Shown here: positions 47,328 through 58,703 of the stretch, one piece after another
How positions within the stretch are numbered: the stretch's first letter is position 1
Layout of the letters: each line of letters starts with the position of its first letter
DNA from: Maylandia zebra
Lineage: Eukaryota; Chordata; Actinopteri; Cichliformes; Cichlidae
Length of the DNA stretch: 64,000 bases
Reading direction: 5' to 3'
Assembly: GCF_041146795.1 (NCBI RefSeq)
Contig: NC_135177.1
Location: 38,155,560-38,219,559 of the forward strand
Made by a program: the position numbers and the translations under genes
Notes under the pieces: model-generated
What the model was told of the DNA's origin: nothing
The model's input: only the letters and a program-made list of their open reading frames with translations
The model's database searches: none

Positions 47328-49766
47328 ATGGTTCTGTCCCCGGCCAGCAGGCTGCGGCTGTTCCGGGTGGTGTTTTCCGAACCCGGCCGCGCCTTCTATA
47401 GCAGCGGGGACAAGCTGTCCGGCTCCGTGCAGCTGGAGGCCGAGCAGCCCTGCAGGGTGGACGGCCTCCGCGTCACCGCCGCCGGCTGCGCGCGCGTCCA
47501 GCCCCGCAAGAAGCGCGGGAGGAGCCAGGAGGTGGAGTACCTGAAGTACGACGAGGATGTGCGGCTGGAGGAGGCGCTTAGCCCAGGTGAAGCTCCGAGA
47601 TCAGACAGTACAGGAATTAGTTAATCAATACAGGTATCGATTCAAAGCTCACATAAAAAAAACTTTATTATCCAGATCAGTTAGAGAAACACGCGGAAGA
47701 ATCTGAATCTGCATGATTTTAGGATTTCCTGCAGTCTCTCAGTGATTGACTGATGTAATGCAAACTTTAATTGTACTTATAAAAACCCACGAATGAAGGA
47801 GGAGATTGTCTTCAGGGACCAGAGCAGTGTCTGCTTCACTCTGTAAACATGTTCATTTTAACATAGGAGTCTGCGGGTCTGGCTCACTACTGTCTCTGCT
47901 GGACTCCAGAGGAACTGCAGGATGTGAGACAGGATAAAAACAAAAAGAAACGGAGGAAGTCGCTCTTTTTACTCCCAAGAAGTAAAAGCTCCATTTTCTG
48001 CAGTCAGAGAATTGAGCTTTAATGTGAAACAGGAAGTTGTTCATTACTTATTTCCTGTGTCTCAGACTCTGACGGCTGCTTCCTGCTTCCTGCTGGTAAA
48101 ACCTTCAGCTTCCAGTTCGGCTTCGAGCTGCCGCCACCCGGGTGAGTTTCCAGTCCCGCCGCTGCTTTCTGATGGCGTGTTGATCATGCTGCTGAACGCC
48201 ACTGCTCTGCTTTCAGGTGCCTGGTGTCGTCCTTCAGAGGGAAGTTGGGCTCGGTGCGGTATTACGTGCGGGCCGAGCTGCGCCGCCCGTCCGAGCATGT
48301 CCTGCAGTGTGAGAAGGAATTTGAGGTGGAGGAGCCGCTGGACGTGAACCGAGCCGACCTGCTGGTACGAAACGCCCGGGAATCAAACTTCAGACAGGAA
48401 GTAGATTCTGGTTAATGCACATCTCCTGCCGCTGACTTCCTGTTCTACTGTTAGATGTTCATATCAGACACGGAGAAACGCTCAGTTTGTTACAGGCTTT
48501 TCTACTCTCTGATCTCTGTGATGTCATAGAGAGGGCTAGAACCCTACCCATCTGTTGTCAGTGAGGGGTAGCCAGTCAGAGGATAGTAGTCTTAAAGGGG
48601 GTGGAGCTCAAAGTAAGGGGGGCTCAGTATCAGTAAAGAAGGATTATTCTGAACTGTGCAGTTCAGAATAATCCTTGCATAAGGCCATGCAGCACAGCTC
48701 TGCTGTGAGATGTCACCTGTGCTGCTCATTAACTCCTCCCCCTCCCCTCAGGCGCCGGTGGCAGCCTCCGCTCAGAAGAAAGTCACCTGCATGTTCATCC
48801 CTGATGGCCAGGTGTCCATTAGCGCTCAAATCGACAGGAAGGGCTTCTGCGAGGGCGAGGACATCTTCATCAACGCCAAGTTCGAGAACACGTGCTCCCG
48901 CATTGTGGTGCCGAAGGCTGCCATCATCGCCAAACACTCGTATGCCGTGGACGGACGCACCAAGGTGACGCCCTAACCTTTACTTTCAGACGTGAGTGCC
49001 ATGGGACAGGAAGTGTGACCTGTGCGGTTTCCTGTGTGCAGGTGTTGCGTCAGAAGCTGTCGGCGGTGCGAGGAAACCACATAATTTCTGGGATGTGCGA
49101 CATGTGGCAGGGCAGGACCATCAAGGTGCCCAAACTGAAGCCCTCTCTGCTTGGCTGTGACATCATCCAGGTGGACTACGCTCTCATGGTGAGAGACCAC
49201 TAATGTTGTCATAAGATCAGAAGTAAAATGAGTAAAATGGAATGATGCAGGCTTAACCTGTAGCCCCACCCCCTCAGATCTACCTGCACATCCCCGGCAG
49301 CGAGAAGCTGACTCTGGAGCTGCCGCTGGTCATCGGAACGATCCCGTTCAGCGGCGTGGGCAGCCGGACGAGCAGCATGTGTAGCCAGGCCGGCTCCAGC
49401 TGGACCTCCTTCCCCTCGGCTCCACCCAGCTACAGCAACATCCACCGCGACCTCAGGGTGGACGGCCCCCGCACGCCGCTGCTCCACGACTACGATGGCA
49501 CCGAGGACGAGGAGGAGGAGGGTGGGCTCATAATGAGAGCGCCTGAACTTCACTGCCCCCCTCCCCCCGTATACAGTGAGGTGAGCGCGCCAGTTTAACT
49601 TAGTGTGATCTCAGCGACAGCAGCAGCACTTTGGACATCACGGGGTCGTTTGGCGGTCTGCTGTCAGCTAATCCTGTCCTGATGATGTCATCCATTCGTT
49701 TTTCTTTCTCTTCTTCAGGTAGATCAGAACTCTGAGAACTCCTCTCAGGTGGTTCCCATCTTCTGA
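47328..49766 (+). CDS. txnip: Thioredoxin-interacting protein-like alpha-arrestin
   Basis: In mammals this alpha-arrestin binds reduced thioredoxin and promotes endocytosis of glucose transporters. Exons: 47328-47586, 48066-48141, 48217-48364, 48752-48964, 49042-49188, 49278-49580, 49719-49766. They total 1194 nt (397 residues plus stop), all GT-AG; human TXNIP is 391 aa. Arrestin-N spans about residues 10-160 (KLSGSVQLE, QFGFELPPPG, SSFRGKLGSVRYYVRAEL). Arrestin-C is strongly conserved (VTCMFIPDGQVSISAQIDRK, FENTCSRIVVPKAAI, LSAVRGNHIISGMCDMW, LPLVIGTIPF). The Cys in IISGMC matches the thioredoxin-binding Cys247 of human; the residue equivalent to Cys63 seems not to be Cys. Two PPxY motifs for Nedd4-type ligases are kept (PPSY, PPVY). 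The start region (MVLSPASRLRLFRVVFSEP) is more Arg-rich than recalled for human. A 3' ArrDC paralogue is less likely. Confidence 0.93.
48639..48676. repeat. Perfect 18-bp palindrome, 2-nt loop
   Basis: Arms 48639-48656 and 48659-48676 are exact reverse complements around TG. It lies in txnip intron 3. Confidence 0.9.
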
Positions 49767-50100
49767 GGACAGCGTCCCCTTTAAACGGTCCAACGGTCTC
49801 TCCACCAGGACACGGGTTGAGGGCGGAGCCTCAGCTCTGCCTCGAGATCTGACCTGACAGCCATTCCCCTCTGATTCAGCTGTTTCCTGTCAGTGAAAAC
49901 AGAGAAAATGTTTGTTTTTTTTAGATACTTGTTGTTGCATTATTTACTGTAGTAACAGGAAGTTACCTGTGTGTAAGATTTTGTAAATAAGAGCCTATTT
50001 TTTATTTTTTTTATGTGATACATGAGTTGAAAATGTTTGGGTGTTTTCAGTTTGTTCCCAAACAGCAAAAATAAAGCGATCATGAAGAATGTTGACTTTT
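49767..50100 (+). other. txnip 3' UTR with AATAAA
   Basis: AATAAA at 50070-50075 lies about 300 bp after the stop, followed by a T-rich stretch. Confidence 0.75.
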
Positions 50101-50484
50101 ATTCATTTTCTTTTTGTTGTAGAAACTAAATATTGCTACAGTTTCATGAAATGAAGATGAGTACAAAAACTGAAAAAACAGCCTCAATGGCAAAGTGCAG
50201 TGCCCCGCCAAAGTAAAATAGTGTTGGCCCGCCATAATAAAGTACAGAGCAGGGCTGTCAGATGAACTTTGAATTTTGTTTCTTTCAGAATTAAAATACT
50301 TTCTGAAAGTGTTCTCCTTTAATGATGATGAGGAGGAGGAGCTTAGAGGAAAAATAAGTTGTGTTTAAATGTTTCGGGTTCTCCACTTCCTGTTTGATGT
50401 TGTTAAACACGGTGAGAGGGGCACTTCCTGCTCTGTGATTTAAACATGTTCAGGTTTACTTCATAACAGCACTGTCAGTGCAGC

Positions 50485-50700
50485 TCTCCTCACCCCAGCC
50501 AGTCCCTGAGCCTGGTTCTGCTGGAGGTTTCTTCCTGTTAAAAGGGAGTTTTTCCTTCCCACTGTCACCAAAGTGCTTGCTCACACACGAGGTCGTCTAA
50601 ATGGAGTTTCTGTGTAACACTGTAGTCTTTGCCTGACAGTATAAAGCTCCTTGAGCCGGCTGTTCTTGTGGCGGTGCTATATCACTTAAATTGAATTGAA
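50485..50700 (+). repeat. L2-like LINE 3' tail / derived SINE
   Basis: A plus-strand copy of the family at 868-1130, ending in 'aaattgaattgaa'. Confidence 0.75.
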
Positions 50701-50964
50701 CTGCCCCCTGCTGGCAGGAGAAATGAACACGTGACTGAAACATGTCAAATAAACAAGAAAAAACAGTCCACACATAACATCCAGAGATACCTGACACAGA
50801 GGACCACAAATGTGTGCGTGTGTGTGTGTGTACTGAAGTGGGTAAGAGGTCGCACAGATGCATTTCTGAGCAGCACAGGTGCATCTGTATTTTTAACTTC
50901 CTGTTTTTCCTGGAAAGATGAGGACACGCTGGACAAGGGCGTTTTTAGAAACCACTGACTCACT

Positions 50965-51222
50965 GCAGTGTGTGTGTGTGTGTGTACACGTTTAGACGTT
51001 TTTGTGAGGACAGAGAATTGGCATGCCACTATACTTGTGGGGACCAACAGCCCTTATGGGGACATCATGTCTGTCCCTGCGGGTTTGAAGGTAATTTTGA
51101 GGCTCAAAATGTGGTTTTAGTGTCAGGGTTACAGTTGGGTTAGGCATTCATTTTTGATGGTGAGGGTAAGCAGCTAGGGAAAGCATTATGTCAATGGGAT
51201 GTCCTCACTAAGATATGAAAAC

Positions 51223-51252
<30 letters not shown>
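50965..51252. repeat. Dispersed teleost-type repeat bounded by (GT)n tracts
   Basis: A unit with 'gtggggaccaacagccc' and 'tgtcctcactaagatatgaa' lies between two (TG)n runs. I recall this arrangement as frequent in fish DNA. It has no coding content. Confidence 0.55.
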
Positions 51253-51255
<3 letters not shown>

Positions 51256-52660
51256 AGCGGTGGTGTGTGATTGGCTGAGGATCAGCGTGACAGCTTCTGA
51301 CTCAGCCACTCATGTTTCCAGCTCTGCTTCCACTTTTAGAGCCTGCAGGCAGAAAGCAGGGCAAAGGTCAGTATCACAGCCTAATGTCTGAATCCACACA
51401 CTGCACCTGCAGCTCCACACTCACTTTAAGGACAACAGGTCAGCAGGTTGCTAACGAGCCTCTGCTTTATTATGATTGTTATTTATTAATATTTACCTGC
51501 ACCTTTAGTTAGTATGACCTGAACCCTTCAGCCTGTTTCAGAGCTCACCTGTGTCGGCCTGACCGTGATGTACTCTGGATTATCTGTGTCTGCATGAGTC
51601 CAGCACTGACACTTTTGGGGCAGAAAGTCACAGGCTCATTTCCTTCTTGTTTCCTTACAATCAGGTCTTTAAGTCTGACGTCATTAGCCATGTCTGGGCC
51701 CAAACTCTGCTGCAGGTCCCAAAGTCAAATGATCACTGTAGCATTACTGAGAGTTGAAAAACTTCTAAATTCTTTCATCTTTAATAAAATGATCAGCGTT
51801 GCTGCTTTACCAGGTGAAACAATTACGTTTAACATCCATGAAAACCAAATTTATTACATTTAACAGAGTTAGAAGTTAGCAGGAAGTTAGCTCGCTAGCT
51901 TCCACCTAAACATGATATAGCATGTTCTGACTGAGAGATTTCTTAAGCATTCAAACGTACAGCTCTGCTATCACTTCCAACATAAATGAAGACAGGAAAC
52001 TAAACAGCAGTGACGTTTGTAGGGTTACTGAAGTTGGGCTAGCTGGTATATAATGATGTGCTACGTGGCCGCTAGCAACACAGCTATGTTAGCATAAACA
52101 CAGTGAAGCTGGAGGATGAATGCTAACTTTTTTCCACTTGATAAAAGTTAACTTGATGGTTCGGGACAAATGTAATCGCATGGCAGGATGCTGTAAACGG
52201 ACCAAACTTCAGTCAGGAGAACAACTGAGATAATCCATCCACAATACGAGGTTAGTCATTAATATACTGCTGCTGGGCTGGAGTTACATCGTGAGGTTTA
52301 AAACTGAGCTTTAAAACGATTAGCGGTAATAAAACCGAAAGAGGCCGACAGCAATCACTGACTGTTTTTAGGGGCTTGTTGAGATTAAATAGAACAAGAT
52401 ACAAAGCATTAAAACATATTAAAAACACAAAAGCCTTATTAAATGCAGACTACTTCGGGCCTGGAAGCAGGACTCATCATGTCATCACTTAAAAACCGAA
52501 TAGCAGATTTTATTCATTTTACAAACTCAGGAAGTCAAATAACGACTTTTTAATAACGTGTTCATGGACACACTCAAAGAAGCAGCTGCTGGACAAACAG
52601 TCCAGGTTAAGCTGGTCATGCTGCAGCCGTGGCAAAGAATGCGAACCGTTTTTATTATTT
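51253..52660. other. Intergenic between txnip and the MHC I-like gene
   Basis: No gene or clear repeat is supported. The reading frames are short and unrecognised. Confidence 0.5.
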
Positions 52661-52714
52661 TTGTCTGATTGGTCACAATCCTCAAATCTGCCCAGAGACA
52701 GTGAAAGAAGGATG

Positions 52715-52765
52715 CTGATTGGCCTAAACTGCCCCGGAACTCAGAGCTCAGAAAATGAAAGTGAA
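52715..52765 (+). promoter_or_regulatory. MHC-like promoter: Y-box and ISRE-like sites
   Basis: CTGATTGGCC (52715-52724) matches the MHC Y/CCAAT box, and a second inverted CCAAT lies near 52667. GAAAATGAAAGTGAA (52751-52765) has the GAAANNGAAA core of an interferon-stimulated response element. No convincing X1/X2 box at the usual spacing was found. Confidence 0.6.
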
Positions 52766-52842
52766 GACTCTCTGAGACACAGACGGATCGAATACGGATC
52801 AGGACCAACCGGAATAGATCAGGACTGATCAGCTTCATCGAC

Positions 52843-55800
52843 ATGTTTGTCCTGCAGCTGATGTTGATGTCTCTGTTGCTCCACCGCACCATGAGCTCAG
52901 GTAGTGAAAGCTGCTGTGCTCACCTGTCTGACTGTACCTGTATCTGTCAGTGTTTGGTTATCTGTTCGATTCAACGTCCTGATTAATTCAATCATTCAGA
53001 GACTCAAATGTCACATTTTTAAATCAAAAGTAAAAGATAAAAACATGGTTAGTGATTTCACCGATGGACCTGTGATGTCAGACTGATTTTACAGGTTCAA
53101 ACTTTTTAATCTCTCTGTACATTTAAAATGTTGCTCGGCATAGTGTAAAAACTGGATTCAAACTTGATTTTAGAAAAGGAAGAAAAAAAAAAAAAAACCC
53201 TAACTTTGACAGCATTTGTAAGGATTTCGTCATGTTAGGGCTGTGTGGCAGGCAGGGATTGACCCAAAGTGCAGATTCAACAGAGGCGAAAGTCTAAGTC
53301 AAAAAGCAGCTTTATTACTGAACAAAAAAACATACAAAACCTAAACTGGGAATCAGGAAAACTAAGCATACGTGGAGGCACACAGGGAAACACACAGCAT
53401 GAGGGAGAAACACAGGGCTACACTGAAGGATAAAGAGGGGAATGAGACACAGGTGGAGAGCACAGCTGGGCGTAATCTGACATGACAACACCAGGGGAAG
53501 CAAAACTCAAAACACTGACATAGGACACAGACTTTCAAAGTAAAATAGGAAACATAACAGACGCGGACTTGACGAGGGGATACAGCTGACAGAGAACAAA
53601 GGGAACACACCGGCAGGGATGAGTGTACACTAAACAGAAGGAGCACAGAACCACAACCAAAGAACTAGAACACAAGAAATGCAAAGGACCTGAGAAGAGG
53701 GGAATACTAGAGACAGAAATCAAAACCAAGAGACGAGCAAAAACACATCATGAAATCAAGGATAACTAATACAAACAGAAAAAGTCCACAGACTCAGGAC
53801 CATGACAGATTTCACACTTCTCCTTTCCCAGGTATTCATCATTTACCACATCATGAAATTATGTGAAATCTAGACATCAGTGTGCCTCGTTTTGTTTGGT
53901 AAGATTGTCTTCATATGGTCAGGGAAGAGACTCAAACGACAACTCAACTCTGGAAGACCCGGCTCGACAACTATGGTATGGGGGTCAATATGAAAAAAAC
54001 TGAATACCTGGAAGGAGACTCCCCAAACTGATGGCACCATCATAACACAGAGTTGAAGTTCCGCTACCTGTGTTCAGTCATCAGCTACAACGGAAATATC
54101 ACCTCCGATGTCCGAGCACGAATAATGCAGCCTGGTTAAAATGGCGAGAGGTCACTGGTGTACTTTGTGACACAAAAATGCCAGATCGACTCATGGGAAA
54201 ATGGCTGCGCATGTTGGCCCGCATTGACCACACATGAGCAGGCCCTAAACACCACGATCTCCGTGGTGTTTAGGGCCTGCTCATGTGTGGTCAATGCGGG
54301 CCAACACGGAGATGCACGTGCTCCGATGGAGAATGGGAATAACGAGATGGGACCGGGTTATTAACGAGGACATACGGAAGTGACTAGGTGTAGCCGATAC
54401 CGATACGCATATGGACCGATGGACCGATACCGATACGTAATATCGGATCGGTCCATCTCTAGTTAAATCATTTAATAATTGATCAAAAATATTAAATTTT
54501 CAATTCAGTTCAGATCAATTTTATTTATATAACACCAAATCAGAACTAGAATACTTTATTAATCCCTGAGTAGTCTAAGGAGCCCGGGAAGAAAAGCGTC
54601 TGGACTTCTTTAAGTTGCTTGAAGACGTTTCATTCGAGAAGCTTCTTCAGTTCTGAGGTCAAATGTCCCAGCCATGTGGGGCAGGTCTGTCAGCACACAG
54701 AGCTGAGTGAGAGGGGCTGTTATTGTGTGTGTATATGAATCTCTCACCCCAACCAATCACAGCAGATGGCCCCGCCCCTCCCTGAGCCTGGTTCTGCCGG
54801 AGGTTTCTTCCTGTTAAAAGGGAGTTTTTCCTTCCCACTGTCACCAGAGTGCTTGCTCATAGGGGGTCATATGATTGTTGGGATTTTCTCTGTATGTATT
54901 ATTGTAGGGTCTACCTTACAATGTAAAGCACCTTGAGGCGACTGCTGTTGTGATTTGGTGCTACATAAATAAAATTGAAATTGAAATTGAATGATAGCAA
55001 ACATTAAAACACATTTCCTGCACGCAGAAATGAATTTTCCTTGCTTGAAATAATTTTGCTGTCAAGATAGAATAGAATAGAATAGAATAGAATTCAACTT
55101 TATTGTCATTGCAAATGCACAAGTACAGGGCAACGAAATGCAGTTTGCATCCATCCAGAAGTGCTTTAGTGATATAGATATATTACAATATATATTAGCA
55201 ATAGTATAGATATGTAAGTATATTACAGAAATTGTCACGATCCTGGGTCTTAGGACCCAGTGTTTTGAGTTCTAGTTCATTTTGATGTTTATAGTATGTT
55301 TAGCTCATTAGGCCTCCTATGTTCATTTGCTTATTAGTTCCCCCTTGTGTTTCAACCCATGTTAAGTCTCCCCTGCCCTTCATGTCTCTCTGTGCCCCCT
55401 CTGTTCTGTTTATTGTGGGTCTTTGCATGTTTGAGTTTCTTGTTTTCTGTCACCCTGCATTGTGCATTATGTTCTCATGGTTGGTCTTTTGTTACTCCCT
55501 CTAGTCTAGTCTCTTGTGTTCAAAGCTGAGTATTTCCCTCTGTGTATTTTGGTTCTTAGACCTCTGCCTTATGGTTTGTCTCTGTTTCTTAGTTGCTGTC
55601 TCCACTGTGTCTAGTTCGCGTCTCTGTGTGATACTTCCTGTTTTACTTTGAAGGTCCATGCCTCATGTGAGTGTTTCTAGTTTTGCGTCTCTGTCTCGTC
55701 CAGTCCTGATTTCTCCCAGCTGTGCCCTCCTTCTGTGTCTCATTCCCTCGTTATCCCTCTGTGTATTTAAGCCCTGTGTTTCTCTTTGTCAGTGTCGTAG

Positions 55801-58348
55801 TCTCCCTCATAGCTGTGTGATTTTTCCCTGTGGCTCCTCGTGCTTTAGTCTCCCCAGTTTAAGTTTAGTACTGTTTTTTGTTTCACTTTATGCCAGCATT
55901 AAAGCTGTGTTTTTGAGTTTACGTTTCGTCTCCGTGAGTTTGCGTTTGGGTCCTTCTCCTGCCTGCCACACAGCCGAACCATGACAGAAATGGGTCTATT
56001 ATGGTATGTTATTGTCACGGGTTGCTCTGAGGATCCACTCGCAGGACTCCGGAGTGCGTTGTAACAGAGACCGTTTATTCACAAAAATCTTCACCAAGTG
56101 TATTTACAGGCAGTGCGAGGACAGTGCTATATACAAGATGTGCGAGGACGGGTTCCAGGGCTCCAGGGAAAACAAGGGGATCACACACACGCTCACGCCA
56201 ACCTCTCTCCGCTAGTGACCAGCCACCTCTTACACGCTCCACACGGGGAAACACGGGGACGGGTCCGGGGAATCTAGAACAGAGAGACAAATGTTACTTT
56301 CTGAGGCGGAAGTGTGGGAAACTAGGGCTCGACGTGTACTGACAGGAGTCTTCACAACAATCCAGCGTTGAACAGCTGATCTCCTCCTTCTGATATACCA
56401 GCTGGTCTGATGAGGCCCAGGTGTGCATGATCCGGGAGGGCGTGGGCTGAGGGCGTGAACCTGCCATGAGTTCCGCCCCGGCAAAACAGGGGAGGGGGAG
56501 AGAGATTGCTGATCAGTGCCTTGCCGACCCCGCAGGTCGTGACAGTTATAATGTACACGGTATGAAGTATGTTGTGAATATTCTATAACTATAAGTATGT
56601 ACAGGCTGTAGTGAGTACAAGCTATGTACAGGATATGAACAGGATATAAATATGAAAAACTATACAGAATATGAAATAAATAACTTTACAGAATCTGAGA
56701 TATACAGCTATACAGAAATGGGAACTATGCAAGTTGTAAACAGTTGTAGGATTAAAGATTATTGAATGTACAGAATGATTATTTACACAGAGCTATACAG
56801 TAGTGCAGTTAAGATAAGTGAGGGTGTAGATAGTTTCTACAGAGGCTATATAAAGTGCTAGTGGTTGTGAGTGGTGGTTCAGTCCATGTTATTATTGTGT
56901 TTGAGGGTACAGTTGTGCCCTCGAGGCCTGGAGTTTGACACCTGTGATATAGAGTGAAACAATGGTTTCACCCAAAACCTGATAATGACCTACATGCTTT
57001 TGGGTTTTTTTACAATGGTTCATGTGATGAAGCACATGAAGCACCTGGGACTTTTTACCATTTGGTTTTAGAACTGAACACGCTTCTGGGATGAAATGTC
57101 TCAAACAAGGCTAACACACCAACACAACAACCACTGTGCTTACACAGGCCACGGAGAGCAGCCACTGGTTGCAGGACTCCGACCTCAGCCAATGGCATGA
57201 TAATCGGGTTCAGCAGGAGCCAGTAGTGGGGAAGGGTAGAGCCCAGAGGTCGGGAGCTTTGGGAACATTAGCCTGAAGTTTTACGTTATTTTAAGTAACA
57301 TTGTTGTAAATTTGTTCCATCAGGCACAGGACGACACTCCCTCTGGGCGCTTGCCTCCTACATCCCAGGCTCTGCCCACTTCCCAGAGTTCACTGTTGTT
57401 CTGATGTTGGATGACATCCAGGTGGGATACTATGACTCAAAGGTCGACCGGGTGATGAGGGCGAGCACGGCATCTGACCACGAAGCGGAACTCAACCTGG
57501 GCCAGGAGCCCGTGACTGTGCTACGAGACATTTACTCCAGCATGAAGAAGAGGCTGAATCTGGTGAAGCATCGCTTTAACCTGACCATCGATGGCGTTCA
57601 TGTCCAGCAGAGGGTAACGGGCTGCGAGGTACTGGAGGACGGCCAGCCGGCACTCATCATGTTCAGAGACGGCTCCAACGGGCAGGACGCCGACAGCCTG
57701 CTCTACAACATGACCCACTTCACGTATGCTGTCAGGGAAGGCTGGGAGATCCAGTGGGACGCCCTAAAGAAAACATCCTTCCAGATGCTGTATTCAAACA
57801 TATATCTACCGTTCTGTGTGCGGACGCTCCAACACTTCCTGGAGCGCGAGAAGCACCTTGTGATGCGAAGGGTGAAGCCTCGACTCCGCTTTATCACCAG
57901 GCAAGTGGTGGGCGGGGCTCAGGTCACCTGCCTGGCCACTGACTTCTACCCTCGCCACATTAACCTGAGCCTGCTGCGGGACGGCCAGCCCGTGGACGAA
58001 GGCGAGCTGCGCATCGGCTCGGTGCTGCCCAATGGGAACGGCCTCTACCAAGTGAGGAAGACATTGATGGTCGACGAAAAGGAGCTGCAGAGGAAACACA
58101 ACTACACCTGTGAGGCGTCTCACCTGAGCCTGGACAACCGGCTGAGGGTAAACTGGAGGGCGGAGTCATCGAACTCTCACAGAGTTCATTCCATCTCGCC
58201 TCTGGTCTTCCTGCTGCTCGCTGCCGTCCTGCTGCTGCTGGTGCTGAGGAGGAGGAGAAGGAGGAGGAAGGAGAGGTCAGAGGGCGTGGCCACAGAAACA
58301 CAGGAGCAGGTGGGAGAGAGAGAGCAGTCAGACGACCTCGTGACGTGA
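52843..58348 (+). CDS. Nonclassical MHC class I-like gene, single main exon
   Basis: Exon 1 (52843-52900) encodes a hydrophobic leader (MFVLQLMLMSLLL...). Exon 2 (57324-58348) encodes everything else. Together they are 1083 nt, 360 residues plus stop, joined in phase. The alpha1/alpha2 platform contains CEVLEDGQPALIMFRD and the second Cys in YLPFCVRTL. The Ig-like alpha3 contains VTCLATDFYPRHINLSLLRDG and YTCEASH. A hydrophobic segment (SPLVFLLLAAVLLLLVL) is followed by a run of basic residues and a short tail. N-glycosylation sequons are NLT, NMT, NLS and NYT. The classical KW pair of the alpha2 helix is absent, so it is nonclassical. The lack of introns between the domains is unusual; I recall intron-poor members in the teleost L lineage, so that lineage is my best guess. 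Confidence 0.9.
53228..53807 (-). mobile_element. Solo LTR-like unit (580 bp, intron 1)
   Basis: The plus-strand right end is ...CCATGACA; the left end is CGTCATG (TG apparently mutated to CG). A 5-bp direct repeat GATTT flanks it (53223-53227 and 53808-53812). The sequence ends in a 'gcctgccacacagcc' phrase on the minus strand, shared with the unit at 55233. Confidence 0.7.
53935..54390 (+). mobile_element. RTE-like LINE fragment (RT C-terminal part)
   Basis: Frames spell ...LDNYGMGVNMKKTEYLEGD, FRYLCSVISYNG and CDTKMPDRL, typical of an RTE RT C-terminus, with several frame breaks. A perfect palindrome (54212-54306) interrupts it. Confidence 0.6.
54212..54306. repeat. Perfect 45-bp palindrome, 5-nt loop
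   Basis: Arms 54212-54256 and 54262-54306 are exact reverse complements around ATCTC. Confidence 0.95.
54735..54990 (+). repeat. L2-like LINE 3' tail / derived SINE
   Basis: Well-preserved plus-strand copy of the 868-1130 family, ending in an 'aaattgaaattg' tail. Confidence 0.78.
55067..55232 (-). mobile_element. LINE 3' end with (TAGAA)n tail, split by LTRs
   Basis: A (GAATA)n tract precedes 'caactttattgtcattgcaa', a LINE-type 3' end on the minus strand. Its continuation appears after the two LTR units, from about 56545 to 56880. Confidence 0.55.
55233..55986 (+). mobile_element. Solo LTR-like unit (754 bp)
   Basis: Starts TGTCACGATCC and ends CCATGACA (TG...CA), with a perfect 5-bp duplication GAAAT (55228-55232 and 55987-55991). 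ATTAAA lies near its 3' end. It is related to the unit at 53228. Confidence 0.85.
56023..56544 (-). mobile_element. Solo LTR-like unit (522 bp)
   Basis: TGTCACGG...CGTGACA termini with a perfect 5-bp duplication GTTAT (56018-56022 and 56545-56549). On the minus strand AATAAA lies near the 3' end, as expected for an LTR polyadenylation signal. A different family from the unit at 55233. Confidence 0.85.
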
Positions 58349-58644
58349 CTCTGTGTGGCATCAGAATCACCTTTATGGGTGTACCTTGATAGGTTTGTAG
58401 CTTGAACCTATTCGCTGGAACGTTGAAGACAATATAATTACACAGCAAAAGCATTGAACACCAAGTAGGCAGAGTTCTTCGTGTTACTCATGCATGAGGG
58501 AGACCTGCCTGGAGCCAAGTGTCGTCCCACCACTTGACCTCCATCAGACTCTCAGCCAGGTTCCCCATAGCACTCCTTTTATTGTGGTTACATGAATATG
58601 CATAGGGTCATTAACATATGACGTCTACATACAAACAAAGAGTA

Positions 58645-58703
<59 letters not shown>

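Noticed and set aside
52675-52712. X1/X2 box upstream of the MHC Y-box
   Set aside because: A weak 'cccagagacagtga' resemblance is too close to the Y-box, and no TGACGT-type X2 is present.
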